Assembly (NCBI RefSeq): GCF_014650955.1
Contig: NZ_BMVY01000007.1
Span: forward strand, 223,833 to 287,832
Direction of reading: 5' to 3'
DNA: 64,000 nt
DNA from: Streptomyces tauricus
GTDB taxonomy: Bacteria > Actinomycetota > Actinomycetes > Streptomycetales > Streptomycetaceae
The notes under the pieces were generated by a model. It saw only the letters and a list, made by a program, of their open reading frames with translations, was not told the origin of the DNA and did not search any database. Numbering within the stretch: position 1 is the stretch's first letter; every line of letters starts with the position of its first letter. The translations under genes were made by a program, and so were the position numbers. This document shows positions 53,198-61,270 of this stretch, piece after piece.

Positions 53198-54225
53198 CCC
53201 GCGTCCCGCAGCCGGCGGTCGGCTCGGAAACAGGTACGGGCCCCGGCTCCGAGGCCGCCGAACTCCTCGCCCTCTACGAGGAGATGGCCGTGATCCGGCG
53301 CACGGAGAAGGCCGCCCACGACCTGTTCCTGTCCGGCCTCGTCAAAGGCACCACGCACCTCGCCGCCGGACAGGAGGCCGTCGCGGTCGGGGCGAGCGCG
53401 GCCCTGCGCGACGACGACTACGTGTTCGCCACCTACCGCGGCCACCACCACGCCCTGGCTCGCGGCGCGACCCCCGAGGAATGCCTCGCCGAACTGATGA
53501 GCCGCGCGAGCGGCCTGTGCGGGGCCAAGGGCGGCTCGATGCACCTCACCAAGGCCTCGGCCAACATGCTCGGCTCGTACGCGATCGTCGGCGCCCATCT
53601 CCCCCTGGCGGTCGGCGCCGCATGGTCGGCCCGGCTGCGGGGCACCGGACAGCTCGCCGTCGCTTTCTTCGGCGACGGGGCGACCAACATCGGCGCCTTC
53701 CACGAGGCGCTCAACCTGGCCGCCGTATGGAGGCTGCCCGTGCTGTTCGTCTGCGAGAACAACCTCTACATGGAGTACACCCCGATCGCCGACGTCACCG
53801 CCGTGGCCGACCCCGCCGCCGACCGGGCCCCGGCGTACGGCATCCCCGGCGAGACCGTCGACGGCAACGACGTGGTCGCCGTACGGGAGGCGGTGGCCCG
53901 GCTGGCGGGCCGGGCCCGGGCGGGGGACGGGCCCGGCCTGCTGGAGGCGCGGACCTACCGGCACTACGGCCACAGCCGCGCCGATCCCGCCGCCTACCGC
54001 CCGGCCGAGGAGGTGGAGCGCTGGCTCAAGCACGACCCGCTCGACGTGGCACGCGGCCGGCTCGCCGAACTCGGGATGCCTGCCGAGACGCTCGTCGCTG
54101 CGGACCAGCGCGCCGAAGCCGTCGTACAGGCGGCCGTCGAGGCCGCGAAGAAGGCGCCCGCGCCCGATCCCCGGGACGCGCTGACCGACGTATGGGCCGA
54201 CGGAGGTGCGCGATGGCGGACGTGA
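53194..54225 (+). CDS. TPP-dependent 2-oxoacid (acetoin-type) dehydrogenase E1 alpha
   Basis: 343 residues of the PDH/AcoA E1-alpha family: AGQEAVAVGASAALRDDDYV, YRGHHHALARG, GAKGGSMHL, and the TPP-Mg motif GDGATNIGAFHEALNLAAVW ending near CENNLYMEYTP. The phosphorylation-loop region RTYRHYGHSRADPA is typical. It forms a heterotetramer with the beta subunit, whose start overlaps by 13 bp. No E2 or E3 gene is in the window. Confidence 0.92.
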   Translation: MTRVPQPAVGSETGTGPGSEAAELLALYEEMAVIRRTEKAAHDLFLSGLVKGTTHLAAGQEAVAVGASAALRDDDYVFATYRGHHHALARGATPEECLAELMSRASGLCGAKGGSMHLTKASANMLGSYAIVGAHLPLAVGAAWSARLRGTGQLAVAFFGDGATNIGAFHEALNLAAVWRLPVLFVCENNLYMEYTPIADVTAVADPAADRAPAYGIPGETVDGNDVVAVREAVARLAGRARAGDGPGLLEARTYRHYGHSRADPAAYRPAEEVERWLKHDPLDVARGRLAELGMPAETLVAADQRAEAVVQAAVEAAKKAPAPDPRDALTDVWADGGARWRT

Positions 54226-55193
54226 TCACCTACCGGCAGGCCGTCGCCGAGGGCATCGCGCGGGAGATGCGGCGCGACCCGGCGGTGGTGTGCCTCGGCG
54301 AGGACATCGGCGCGGCGGGCGGGGTGTTCAAGACGACGGCCGGGCTGTACGAGGAGTTCGGCGCCGGACGGGTGTGGGACACGCCGATCTCCGAACAGGC
54401 CATCGTCGGGGCGGCGATGGGCGCAGCGATGACCGGGATGCGGCCCGTCGCGGAGATCATGTTCTCGGACTTCCTGGCCTGCTGCTGGGACTACCTCGCC
54501 AACGAGATCCCCAAGGTGCGCTATATGACGGGTGGTCAGGTGACCGTGCCGCTGGTGGTGCGTACGGCCAACGGCGGCGGCCTCGGCTTCGGCGCGCAGC
54601 ATTCCCAGGCCACCGAGAACTGGGCGCTGACCGTCCCCGGACTGAAGATCGCGGCTCCGGCCACACCCGCCGACGTGATCGGCATGATGGCCGCCGCCAT
54701 CCGCAGCGACGATCCGGTCGTCTTCTTCGAGCACAAGGGGCTGTTCGCGGGCAAGGGGCCGCCCGCGCCGCCGGACCACGTCGTCGAACTGGGCCACGCG
54801 GCCGTCGTGCGCGAGGGCGACGACGTCACGCTCGTCGCCCTCGCCTCGATGGTGCCGGTGGCGCTCTCCGCCGCCGAGCGGCTGGCCGAGGAGGGCATCG
54901 ATGTGGAAGTCGTCGACCTGCGCTGCCTCGTGCCGCTCGACGTGATGACCGTGCTCGGCTCTCTCGCGAAGACCTCACGGCTCGTGGTCGTCGAGGAGAA
55001 CCCCTACCAGGGCGGCTGGGGCGGCACGCTCGTGTCGATCGTCGCCGACGAGGGCTTCGGGCTCCTCGACGCGCCCGTCCGCAGGGTCGCCGCCGCATGC
55101 GTGCCGCTGCCGTTCGCGGACGTACTCGAAAGGGAGGTCGTCCCGACCGTCGACAAGGTCGCGGCGACGGTCCGCGACCTCAGCGCGTACTGA
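54213..55193 (+). CDS. TPP-dependent 2-oxoacid dehydrogenase E1 beta
   Basis: 326 residues of the E1-beta family: ITYRQAVAEGIAREMRRDP, CLGEDIGAAGGVFKTTAGL, DTPISEQAIVGAAMGAAMTG (Glu of the PISEQ type activates TPP), and the C-terminal VVEENPYQGGWGGTL. It completes E1 with the alpha subunit. ATG 54213 follows GGAGG. Without a lipoyl E2 the pair either borrows E2/E3 from elsewhere or performs a non-oxidative reaction. Confidence 0.92.
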   Translation: MADVITYRQAVAEGIAREMRRDPAVVCLGEDIGAAGGVFKTTAGLYEEFGAGRVWDTPISEQAIVGAAMGAAMTGMRPVAEIMFSDFLACCWDYLANEIPKVRYMTGGQVTVPLVVRTANGGGLGFGAQHSQATENWALTVPGLKIAAPATPADVIGMMAAAIRSDDPVVFFEHKGLFAGKGPPAPPDHVVELGHAAVVREGDDVTLVALASMVPVALSAAERLAEEGIDVEVVDLRCLVPLDVMTVLGSLAKTSRLVVVEENPYQGGWGGTLVSIVADEGFGLLDAPVRRVAAACVPLPFADVLEREVVPTVDKVAATVRDLSAY

Positions 55194-55253
55194 ACCGGGC
55201 CTTGGACGGCTCACTGAACTCGGAACTCGGCATGGAGAGAGGCGAGTAGGGCG

Positions 55254-56612
55254 ATGACCAACCGAATGCTCCTGCGCTCGGGCCACGTGCTCTCGATGGA
55301 TCCCGCGATCGGGGACCTGCCCGGCGGTGACGTCCTGATCGAGGACGGGCGGATCGCCGCCGTCGCACACGACATCGTCGCGGACGCGGAAGTGCTCGAC
55401 ATGACGGGCCGCATCCTCGTGCCGGGCTTCGTCGACACCCACCGGCACACCTGGGAGGCGTCCATCCGCGGCTGCGCGCCCGACGCCACACTCGACGACT
55501 ACTTCGTCGAGGTCCTGGACACCTACGCGCCCGTCTACGGCCCCGAGGACGTGTACGCGGGCAACCTGGCGGGCTCGCTCGAATGCCTGAACGCCGGTAT
55601 CACGACCCTCGTCGACTGGTCCCACATCAACAACACCCCCGAACACCCCGACGCGGCGGTCCAGGCCCTCACCGAGACCGGCATCCGGGCCCAGTACGCG
55701 TACGGCAGCGCCAACACCTCGCTCGCCGACTACTGGTACGAGAGCAAGATCGCGATGCCGGGAGACGACGTACGGCGGGTCCGCGAGCGGCACTTCTCCT
55801 CCGACGGCGGCCTGTTGACCATGGGCCTGGCCACCCGCGGTCCCGGCTTCTGCATCAACGACGTCGTCGAGGCCGAATGGCACCTCGCGCGAGAACTGGG
55901 CATTCCCCTCACCGTGCACGCCGGCATGGGACGGCTCGCCGGCCGGTTCGGGATGGTCGAGCAGCTCCACGGCCTCGGTCTGCTCGGCCCCGACACCACC
56001 TACGTGCACTGCTGCTACTTCAGCGAGGAGGAGTGGCGGATGGTCGCCGACAGCGGCGGCGCCGTGTCCATCGCCCCGCAGGTGGAGACACAGATGGGGC
56101 ACGGCTGGCCGCCCGTGATGAAGGCGATCGAGTACGGCCTGCGGCCCTCCCTGAGCATCGACGTCGTCACCACCGTGCCCGGAGACATGTTCACCCAGAT
56201 CCGCGCGGCCTTCGGCGCCGAGCGGGCCCGCGTGAACGCAGCGTGCTGGCAGGCCGACAGCCCCGTCCCCGACACCATGTTGACGGCACGTCAGATGTTG
56301 GAGATCGCGACCGTCAACGGGGCGCATGTCGCCGGACTCGAGGACCGGACCGGCTCGCTGACCCCGGGCAAGCGTGCCGACGTCGTGGCGATCGACGCGA
56401 CCGCGCTCAACATCGCGCCGCTCATCGACCCGGTGGCCGCCGTGACGCTGAGCGCGGACGTCTCCAACGTCGAGACCGTCATCGTCGACGGTGTCGTCCA
56501 CAAGCGCGACGGCAGGCTGCTGGCCGACACCGGGCGGGCGCGGCGCCTGGTCGAGGAGTCCCGCGACCGCCTCACCGCCGCGGCCGAGGCACGGGGGAAG
56601 CGGCAGGCATGA
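55254..56612 (+). CDS. TrzA/AtzA-like metal-dependent amidohydrolase (deaminase/dechlorinase family)
   Basis: 452 residues: N-terminal composite sandwich strands, PGFVDTHRHTWEASIRG (HxH), LTVHAGMGR (His), TTYVHCCYFSEEEW (His) and LSIDVVTTVPGD (metal Asp), then SLTPGKRADVV. This subtype III fold hydrolyses amino or other groups from N-heterocycles and purine-like compounds. The exact substrate is unknown. Separated by 60 bp from E1 beta and overlapping the bicupin gene by ATGA, it is a member of the same operon. Confidence 0.9.
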   Translation: MTNRMLLRSGHVLSMDPAIGDLPGGDVLIEDGRIAAVAHDIVADAEVLDMTGRILVPGFVDTHRHTWEASIRGCAPDATLDDYFVEVLDTYAPVYGPEDVYAGNLAGSLECLNAGITTLVDWSHINNTPEHPDAAVQALTETGIRAQYAYGSANTSLADYWYESKIAMPGDDVRRVRERHFSSDGGLLTMGLATRGPGFCINDVVEAEWHLARELGIPLTVHAGMGRLAGRFGMVEQLHGLGLLGPDTTYVHCCYFSEEEWRMVADSGGAVSIAPQVETQMGHGWPPVMKAIEYGLRPSLSIDVVTTVPGDMFTQIRAAFGAERARVNAACWQADSPVPDTMLTARQMLEIATVNGAHVAGLEDRTGSLTPGKRADVVAIDATALNIAPLIDPVAAVTLSADVSNVETVIVDGVVHKRDGRLLADTGRARRLVEESRDRLTAAAEARGKRQA

Positions 56613-57532
56613 CCCACCACGTGATCCGGCGGGCGGCCGACGCCGCATTCGCCGTACCGCCCCAACTGCCGTACGACAGCGTGGGATTCACGCGACGGAC
56701 GGTGGTCGGCGAGGAGGACGGCTCCGTACACACCGGCTTCGGGGTCTGCGAACTGGCCCCGGACGGGACGATCGGGGCCCACGTCCACTCGTACGAGGAG
56801 TCCTTCCACCTGCTGTCGGGGACCGTGATCCTCGATACGCCCGAGGGCTCGTACCTCCTCGAAGAAGGTGACTACGGGCTGCTGCCGACGGGTGTCCCGC
56901 ACGCCTGGCGCGGCGGCCGGGACACCGTCGCGCGCTGGGCGGACATGCTCGCGCCGGTGCCGAGAGCCCGCTACGGGTACGACACCCAGGCCGTGCCCGC
57001 CCGCCAGGCCCCGCCCGTCCGCGAGCCCGCCCGGATCGACGTACGCGACCCGCGCACCCGCTCCTTCGGCCACTTCGAGGCCGCCCAGATGGACCCGGGA
57101 AAGCAGTCCCAGGACCTCCTCGCCGTGTCGGCCAGTATGCGTAGTGCCCTGCTCGTCTACAGCGGCATCACCGTCAAGATGATGGTGGACGCCGACCTGG
57201 GCGCCGTCGCCTCGACGATGTTCATGGTCCAGTACGCGGCCGACGGCGTCGCCGGCGCGCACGACCACCCCTTCGAGGAGACGTACCTGATCGTCGAGGG
57301 CGCGGTCGGCGCCACCTTCGACGGTGAGCGGTACCGGCTGGAAGTGGGCGACGCCGCCTGGGCGGGCGCCGGTTGCGTGCACGGCTTCACCAACGCCGGT
57401 ACGGGGCCGGTGCGTTGGCTTGAGACACAGGCGCCGCAGCCGCCGTCGCGCCACTCCTACCGGTTCGCGCGCGACTGGGACCACCTGCGTGACGTACTGG
57501 CCGCACCGGACAGGGGAGGGCGGACGCCATGA
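56609..57532 (+). CDS. Bicupin protein, ureidoglycine aminohydrolase-like
   Basis: 307 residues with two cupin barrels. The first has HVHSYEESFHLLSGTVIL and GVPHAWRGG (about 45-105); the second has AHDHPFEETYLIVEGAVGA and GCVHGFTNAG (about 215-275). The His/Glu metal motifs are present in both. The layout recalls (S)-ureidoglycine aminohydrolase (AllE) and related bicupins, but no other allantoin gene is near. It is coupled by ATGA overlaps to both neighbours. Confidence 0.85.
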   Translation: MTHHVIRRAADAAFAVPPQLPYDSVGFTRRTVVGEEDGSVHTGFGVCELAPDGTIGAHVHSYEESFHLLSGTVILDTPEGSYLLEEGDYGLLPTGVPHAWRGGRDTVARWADMLAPVPRARYGYDTQAVPARQAPPVREPARIDVRDPRTRSFGHFEAAQMDPGKQSQDLLAVSASMRSALLVYSGITVKMMVDADLGAVASTMFMVQYAADGVAGAHDHPFEETYLIVEGAVGATFDGERYRLEVGDAAWAGAGCVHGFTNAGTGPVRWLETQAPQPPSRHSYRFARDWDHLRDVLAAPDRGGRTP

Positions 57533-58218
57533 GCGGTGTGGTCGTCGTCGGGGGCACGGCCGGTATCGGTCTCGCGATCGCCCGCGCCCGCGCGGAACGC
57601 GGTGACGAAGTCGTCCTCACCGGGCGCGACGCCCACCGGGCCGACACGGTGGCCAAGGAGATCGGCGCGCACGGGATCGCCCTCGACCTCTCCCGGCCAC
57701 GGGAGATCGCGTCCGCGCTGGCCGGTGTGGAACGGGTCGGCCATCTCGTGCTCGCCGCTGTCTCACGGGACCGGAACACCGTCACCGCGTACGACATCGA
57801 GGCCGCGCAGTACCTCGTGACCCTCAAACTCGTCGGCTACACCGAGGTCGTCCACACGCTGGTGCCGCGCATGACGCAGGAGAGCGCCGTCGTGGTCTTC
57901 GGCGGGCAGGCCAAGGAGCGGCCCTACCCCGGCGCCACCACGGTCGCCACGGTGAACGCGGGCGTCACCGGCCTCGTACGCACCCTCGCCACCGAACTCG
58001 CCCCGATCCGCGTCAACGCCGTCCACCCGGGGATCGTCGGCGACAGCCCGTACTGGTCGGACAAGCCCGCCGAGGTGCTGGAGAACTACCGCGCGCAGAC
58101 GCCCACGGGCCGGCTCGCGCGGATGCGGGACGTCGTGGACGCGGTGGACTTCCTGCTCCGCAACGAGGCGGTCAACGGCGTCGACCTCGCGGTGGACGGC
58201 GGATGGCTGCTGCGGTGA
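57529..58218 (+). CDS. SDR-family oxidoreductase lacking the Tyr/Lys pair
   Basis: A 229-residue Rossmann short-chain dehydrogenase. The cofactor motif VVGGTAGIGLAIARA, Arg33-type TGRDAH (NADP-like) and the C-terminal IRVNAVHPGIVGDSPYW and NGVDLAVDGGW are clear. At the catalytic site VVVFGGQAKERPYPGATTVA then TVNAGVTGL, the expected Tyr and Lys read Val and Asn. The fold is sure, but the chemistry is not classical. Last gene of the operon, ATGA-coupled to the bicupin. Confidence 0.88.
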   Translation: MSGVVVVGGTAGIGLAIARARAERGDEVVLTGRDAHRADTVAKEIGAHGIALDLSRPREIASALAGVERVGHLVLAAVSRDRNTVTAYDIEAAQYLVTLKLVGYTEVVHTLVPRMTQESAVVVFGGQAKERPYPGATTVATVNAGVTGLVRTLATELAPIRVNAVHPGIVGDSPYWSDKPAEVLENYRAQTPTGRLARMRDVVDAVDFLLRNEAVNGVDLAVDGGWLLR

Positions 58219-58269
58219 ACGCGGGAACAGTGACAGCGGCGCCGACCCGGTGAAGGTGATGGCGGTCCT

Positions 58270-58932
58270 CTAGGTCCGTGCCTCCTCGGCGTGCCGCACA
58301 CAGTCCTCCACGACCGACTTGTCCAGCGCCGCCCGCACCAGAGCCGCCGCCAGGACGGCGGGTTCGACGTCCCCGGCGAGCTCCCTCAGTCGACCGGGGC
58401 CCTCGGGCAGACCGAGCCTGCCCGCGCCCTGGAGAGCTTTCGCGTCGAGGTGGGGCGAGACCTCGGGCCACACCCGCTGCACCTCACGCAGAAAGATGTC
58501 CACGCCCGCGGGCCCCAGCCCCGGAAGCTCCCTGAGCAGGCCGCGAAGCTCCTTCTGGTCACCGTCCGCCGCCTCCCGTATCCGGCGCGGATCGCCTCCC
58601 CAGCGGTCCAGCAACAGCCGCGCTCCGTCGCCCAGTTGGGTCGCCGTGCGCTCGTCGTAACGCCGGTAACCGCCACGGCCCAACGCGTCGACCCGCTGCT
58701 GCCAGGTCGCCGCGGCCATCCGGCGGGGATCGCGCAACCCCGCCTCGTACAGGGCGCGCGTGGTCGCCAGGGCGACGGAGGAACGGATCCGCGCGCTGAG
58801 CAGACAGGCCATGACCAGGGTCCGGTACAGCGGCTGCGGGGTGTTCCGCAGCGTGATGCCCCCCTCCTCGGCGAACGTACGGCCGTGGCGGGACACCAAA
58901 GCCCGCAGGACCCTCTCCTGTTCGCCGCTCAC
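58270..58932 (-). CDS. HhH-GPD base-excision DNA glycosylase-like protein
   Basis: 220 residues of the endonuclease III superfamily. The HhH motif is LPGLGPAGVDIFLREVQ, and the catalytic Asp is that in PHLDAKAL. The lyase Lys of EndoIII (LPGVGRKTA) is Ala here, and the C-terminal 4Cys iron-sulfur cluster is missing. It would act as a monofunctional glycosylase, if active. The GTG start overlaps the DUF3140 stop (GTGA), so the two genes are coupled. Confidence 0.85.
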   Translation of the reverse strand: MSGEQERVLRALVSRHGRTFAEEGGITLRNTPQPLYRTLVMACLLSARIRSSVALATTRALYEAGLRDPRRMAAATWQQRVDALGRGGYRRYDERTATQLGDGARLLLDRWGGDPRRIREAADGDQKELRGLLRELPGLGPAGVDIFLREVQRVWPEVSPHLDAKALQGAGRLGLPEGPGRLRELAGDVEPAVLAAALVRAALDKSVVEDCVRHAEEART

Positions 58933-59279
58933 GCCAGTGGCCTGGTCGGGTCATGGCCCAGGGTCATCAGCCGGTGGCGGCGGCGGGTCTCCTCGGCCTC
59001 GGACGCCTGCTTCGGCTCGCGCTCGGGGCCGGTCTCGGCGGTGACGGTGTCCACGACCTCGTACATCACGTCGAGGTCGTCCTCGGTGAGGTCGATGCGC
59101 CGCTTCTGCAGGATGGCCAGCACATGCTCGCCGGTCGGTGCGCCCGCGTGCTCGGGCGGCGCCACGGACTCCTCGGAGGCGTCGTTCACCCGCAGCCAGG
59201 CGGCCAGCTCCTGAGAGGTCATGTTCACCACGCGGTGGAACTCGGCCCACAGCGCGTCGAGTTCGAGGGCGTCGGCCAT
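58929..59279 (-). CDS. DUF3140 family protein
   Basis: 116 residues: LDALWAEFHRVVNMTSQELA and AWLRVNDASEE, then GEHVLAILQKRRIDLTEDDL, the DUF3140 pattern. The function is unknown. Members are small, charged and common in actinobacteria and some bacteria with DNA-repair contexts. The start MADALELD at 59279 has GGGAGA upstream; the longer frame to 59312 lacks one. It is coupled to the DNA glycosylase downstream, which hints at a joint role. Confidence 0.88.
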   Translation of the reverse strand: MADALELDALWAEFHRVVNMTSQELAAWLRVNDASEESVAPPEHAGAPTGEHVLAILQKRRIDLTEDDLDVMYEVVDTVTAETGPEREPKQASEAEETRRRHRLMTLGHDPTRPLA

Positions 59280-59345
59280 CAGGTCTCCCTTGTCGTTCGT
59301 GCACCTCGTCATGGGTCGTATCGTGCCTGCCCCTGATGGGTGTTT

Positions 59346-60152
59346 CTACGCGAGCACGTCGTCCACGAAGCGTGTCAGGTCCGCCAGGACCGCGTCCTTG
59401 ACCGTCTCGTTGAACACCTCGTGCTGTGCGCCCGGGTACACGCGCTCGTCCCAGTCGGCGCCGCGCAGCTCCTCGACGCCCGCCCGGCTGGCCGGCAGCG
59501 GCACGATCCGGTCGTCGTCCCCGTGCAGCCACAGCAGCGGGAGAGCCCCCACGTCACCGCTCTTGGAGATGGTCTCCAGCGTGCGGACGAACGCCTCCAG
59601 TGTGGGGCGCTTGAACGGCCCGTGCCAGACGAGGGGGTCCGCCGCGTACACCCGGCCGACCGCAGGATCGCGCGAGAGCGCCGTCGGGTCGATGGGCACC
59701 TCGGGCAGCGGATCGAGCGCGAGCAGCTGATGCAGCGGCTGCCAGTCGCCGATCACCGGCCCCGACAGGACGAGCGCGGCCAGCCCGTCCCCGTACCGCT
59801 GGGCGTGGCGCGCCGCGACGAGCCCGCCCATCGAGTGACCGATCAGCACGATGGGCACCCCGGGGTACGTGTCCCGGGCCAGCAGTTCCACCGCGTGGAC
59901 GTCGCTCACCACGTCCTCGAAGTCCTCGATCAGCACGCGTTCGCCGCCGGACTTCCCGTGTCCCATGTGGTCGGGGCCGAACACCGCCGCGCCATGCCCG
60001 TGCAGCACGTCGGCGACGTACTCGTAACGGCCGATGTGTTCGCCGTAGCCGTGGACCAGCAGTGCCACGTACCGCGGTCGCTCCCGTGGCCACTCGCGTG
60101 CCGTGATGCTGCTCCGGGTGCCCGTGAGGGTGTGTTCGCGGGAGTCGGCCAT
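59346..60152 (-). CDS. Alpha/beta hydrolase, monoacylglycerol lipase-like
   Basis: 268 residues: ALLVHGYGEHIGRYEYVADV (oxyanion HGxGEH motif), nucleophile Ser107 in LIGHSMGG, Asp in LHGDDDRIVP and His in YPGAQHEVFNE. HGYGEHxGRY and the length fit the bacterial monoacylglycerol lipase group (lysophospholipase-like). No signal peptide, so cytoplasmic. It stands alone, divergent from the exporter gene to its right. Confidence 0.92.
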   Translation of the reverse strand: MADSREHTLTGTRSSITAREWPRERPRYVALLVHGYGEHIGRYEYVADVLHGHGAAVFGPDHMGHGKSGGERVLIEDFEDVVSDVHAVELLARDTYPGVPIVLIGHSMGGLVAARHAQRYGDGLAALVLSGPVIGDWQPLHQLLALDPLPEVPIDPTALSRDPAVGRVYAADPLVWHGPFKRPTLEAFVRTLETISKSGDVGALPLLWLHGDDDRIVPLPASRAGVEELRGADWDERVYPGAQHEVFNETVKDAVLADLTRFVDDVLA

Positions 60153-60352
60153 GGGTCCTCCATCGGCGGCGGCGAAGGTTCGAGGACGATCTTTCCAGGG
60201 GGTGGGGGGCCGGTCCAGAGCACGCGGCAGGTGGCGGCGGCAGGGGACACCCGCCGGGGGAACCCGCGGCGGGTCACCGGTCGGGAGGTCGGGGTCACCT
60301 GTCGAGACGCCCCTGACAGGGCCGGATAGGTGGGCATAGCATCGGTTCCCGC

Positions 60353-61135
60353 ATGAACACGATGACGCTCTGGCACATCACTCCCTGGGAGTTCGCCGCC
60401 CTCGCCGCCGCGGCCCTGCTCGTCGGCTTCTCCAAGACCGCCGTGAGCGGGGCCAACACCGTGAGCCTCGCGATCTTCGCGGCGGTCCTGCCGGCCAGGG
60501 CGTCGACAGGGGTGCTGCTGCCTATCCTGATCGTCGGGGACGTGCTCGCCGTACTCACCTACCGGCGGCACGCGCACTGGCCGACCCTGTGGAGGCTGTT
60601 CCCCGCGGTCGCCGCGGGCGTGGTCGTGGGCACGGTGTTCCTGGTGTGGGCCGACGACGCGATGGTGCGTACGTCGATCGGCGCGATCCTGCTGTTCATG
60701 GCCGCGGTCACCGTGTGGCGCCGCCGGAAGGCCGAGGCGGGCGGGGCCGACGAGCAGCCCGACTCGGTGGCCACGCGGACCGGCCGGATCAAGGCCCGCT
60801 CCTACGGAGTGCTGGGTGGCTTCACCACGATGGTCGCCAACGCGGGCGGCCCGGTGATGTCGATGTATCTCCTGTCCGCGGGCTTCCGCAAGCTCGGCTT
60901 CCTGGGCACCTCCGCCTTCTTCTTCCTGATCGTCAACGTCTCCAAGGTCCCCTTCAGCGTCGGCCTCGGCCTGATCGACGGCCACTCCCTGCTCCTGGAC
61001 GCGGCCCTCGCGGCCTTCGTCCTGCCGGGCGCACTCATCGGCAAATGGGCCGTGGACCGCATCAACCAACGCCTCTTCGAACGCCTGGTGATCGCGGCGA
61101 CGGTCCTGGGCGGCCTGCAACTGCTCCTCCGCTGA
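60353..61135 (+). CDS. TSUP-family (TauE/SafE) anion exporter
   Basis: 260 residues, seven to eight membrane helices in two similar halves. Conserved first-half GFSKTAVSGANTVSLAIFAA and second-half GVLGGFTTMVANAGGPVMSMYLL are the TauE/SafE signature. The family moves sulfite, sulfoacetate or related organic anions; the substrate here is unknown. The 200 bp upstream hold no gene. Confidence 0.93.
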   Translation: MNTMTLWHITPWEFAALAAAALLVGFSKTAVSGANTVSLAIFAAVLPARASTGVLLPILIVGDVLAVLTYRRHAHWPTLWRLFPAVAAGVVVGTVFLVWADDAMVRTSIGAILLFMAAVTVWRRRKAEAGGADEQPDSVATRTGRIKARSYGVLGGFTTMVANAGGPVMSMYLLSAGFRKLGFLGTSAFFFLIVNVSKVPFSVGLGLIDGHSLLLDAALAAFVLPGALIGKWAVDRINQRLFERLVIAATVLGGLQLLLR

Positions 61136-61149
61136 CCCGTGCCCCTGGG

Positions 61150-61214
61150 GCGCGGGGCTGTTGGGGCGCGGGGCTGTGACCTTCCGCGGCTCCGCCGCGT
61201 GGGCGCGCCCGGCC
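61150..61214. repeat. Dispersed Streptomyces-type GC-rich element
   Basis: GGGGCGCGGGGCTGT occurs twice (from about 61148 and 61163), followed by a small hairpin CGCGGCTCCGCCGCG and GGGCGCGCC. This is a variant of the repeat at 24571 and in the NRPS E domain. It lies upstream of the GH15 gene. Confidence 0.6.
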
Positions 61215-61270
61215 CAAACGGACCCGCAGATTCCCGACAAACCCCCCAGTGGAACGTCTACGCTGAGCCC

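Noticed and set aside
61139..61270. N-terminal extension of the GH15 protein back to 61139
   Set aside because: The extension is translated dispersed-repeat DNA with no family similarity; ATG 61271 gives the family N-terminus.
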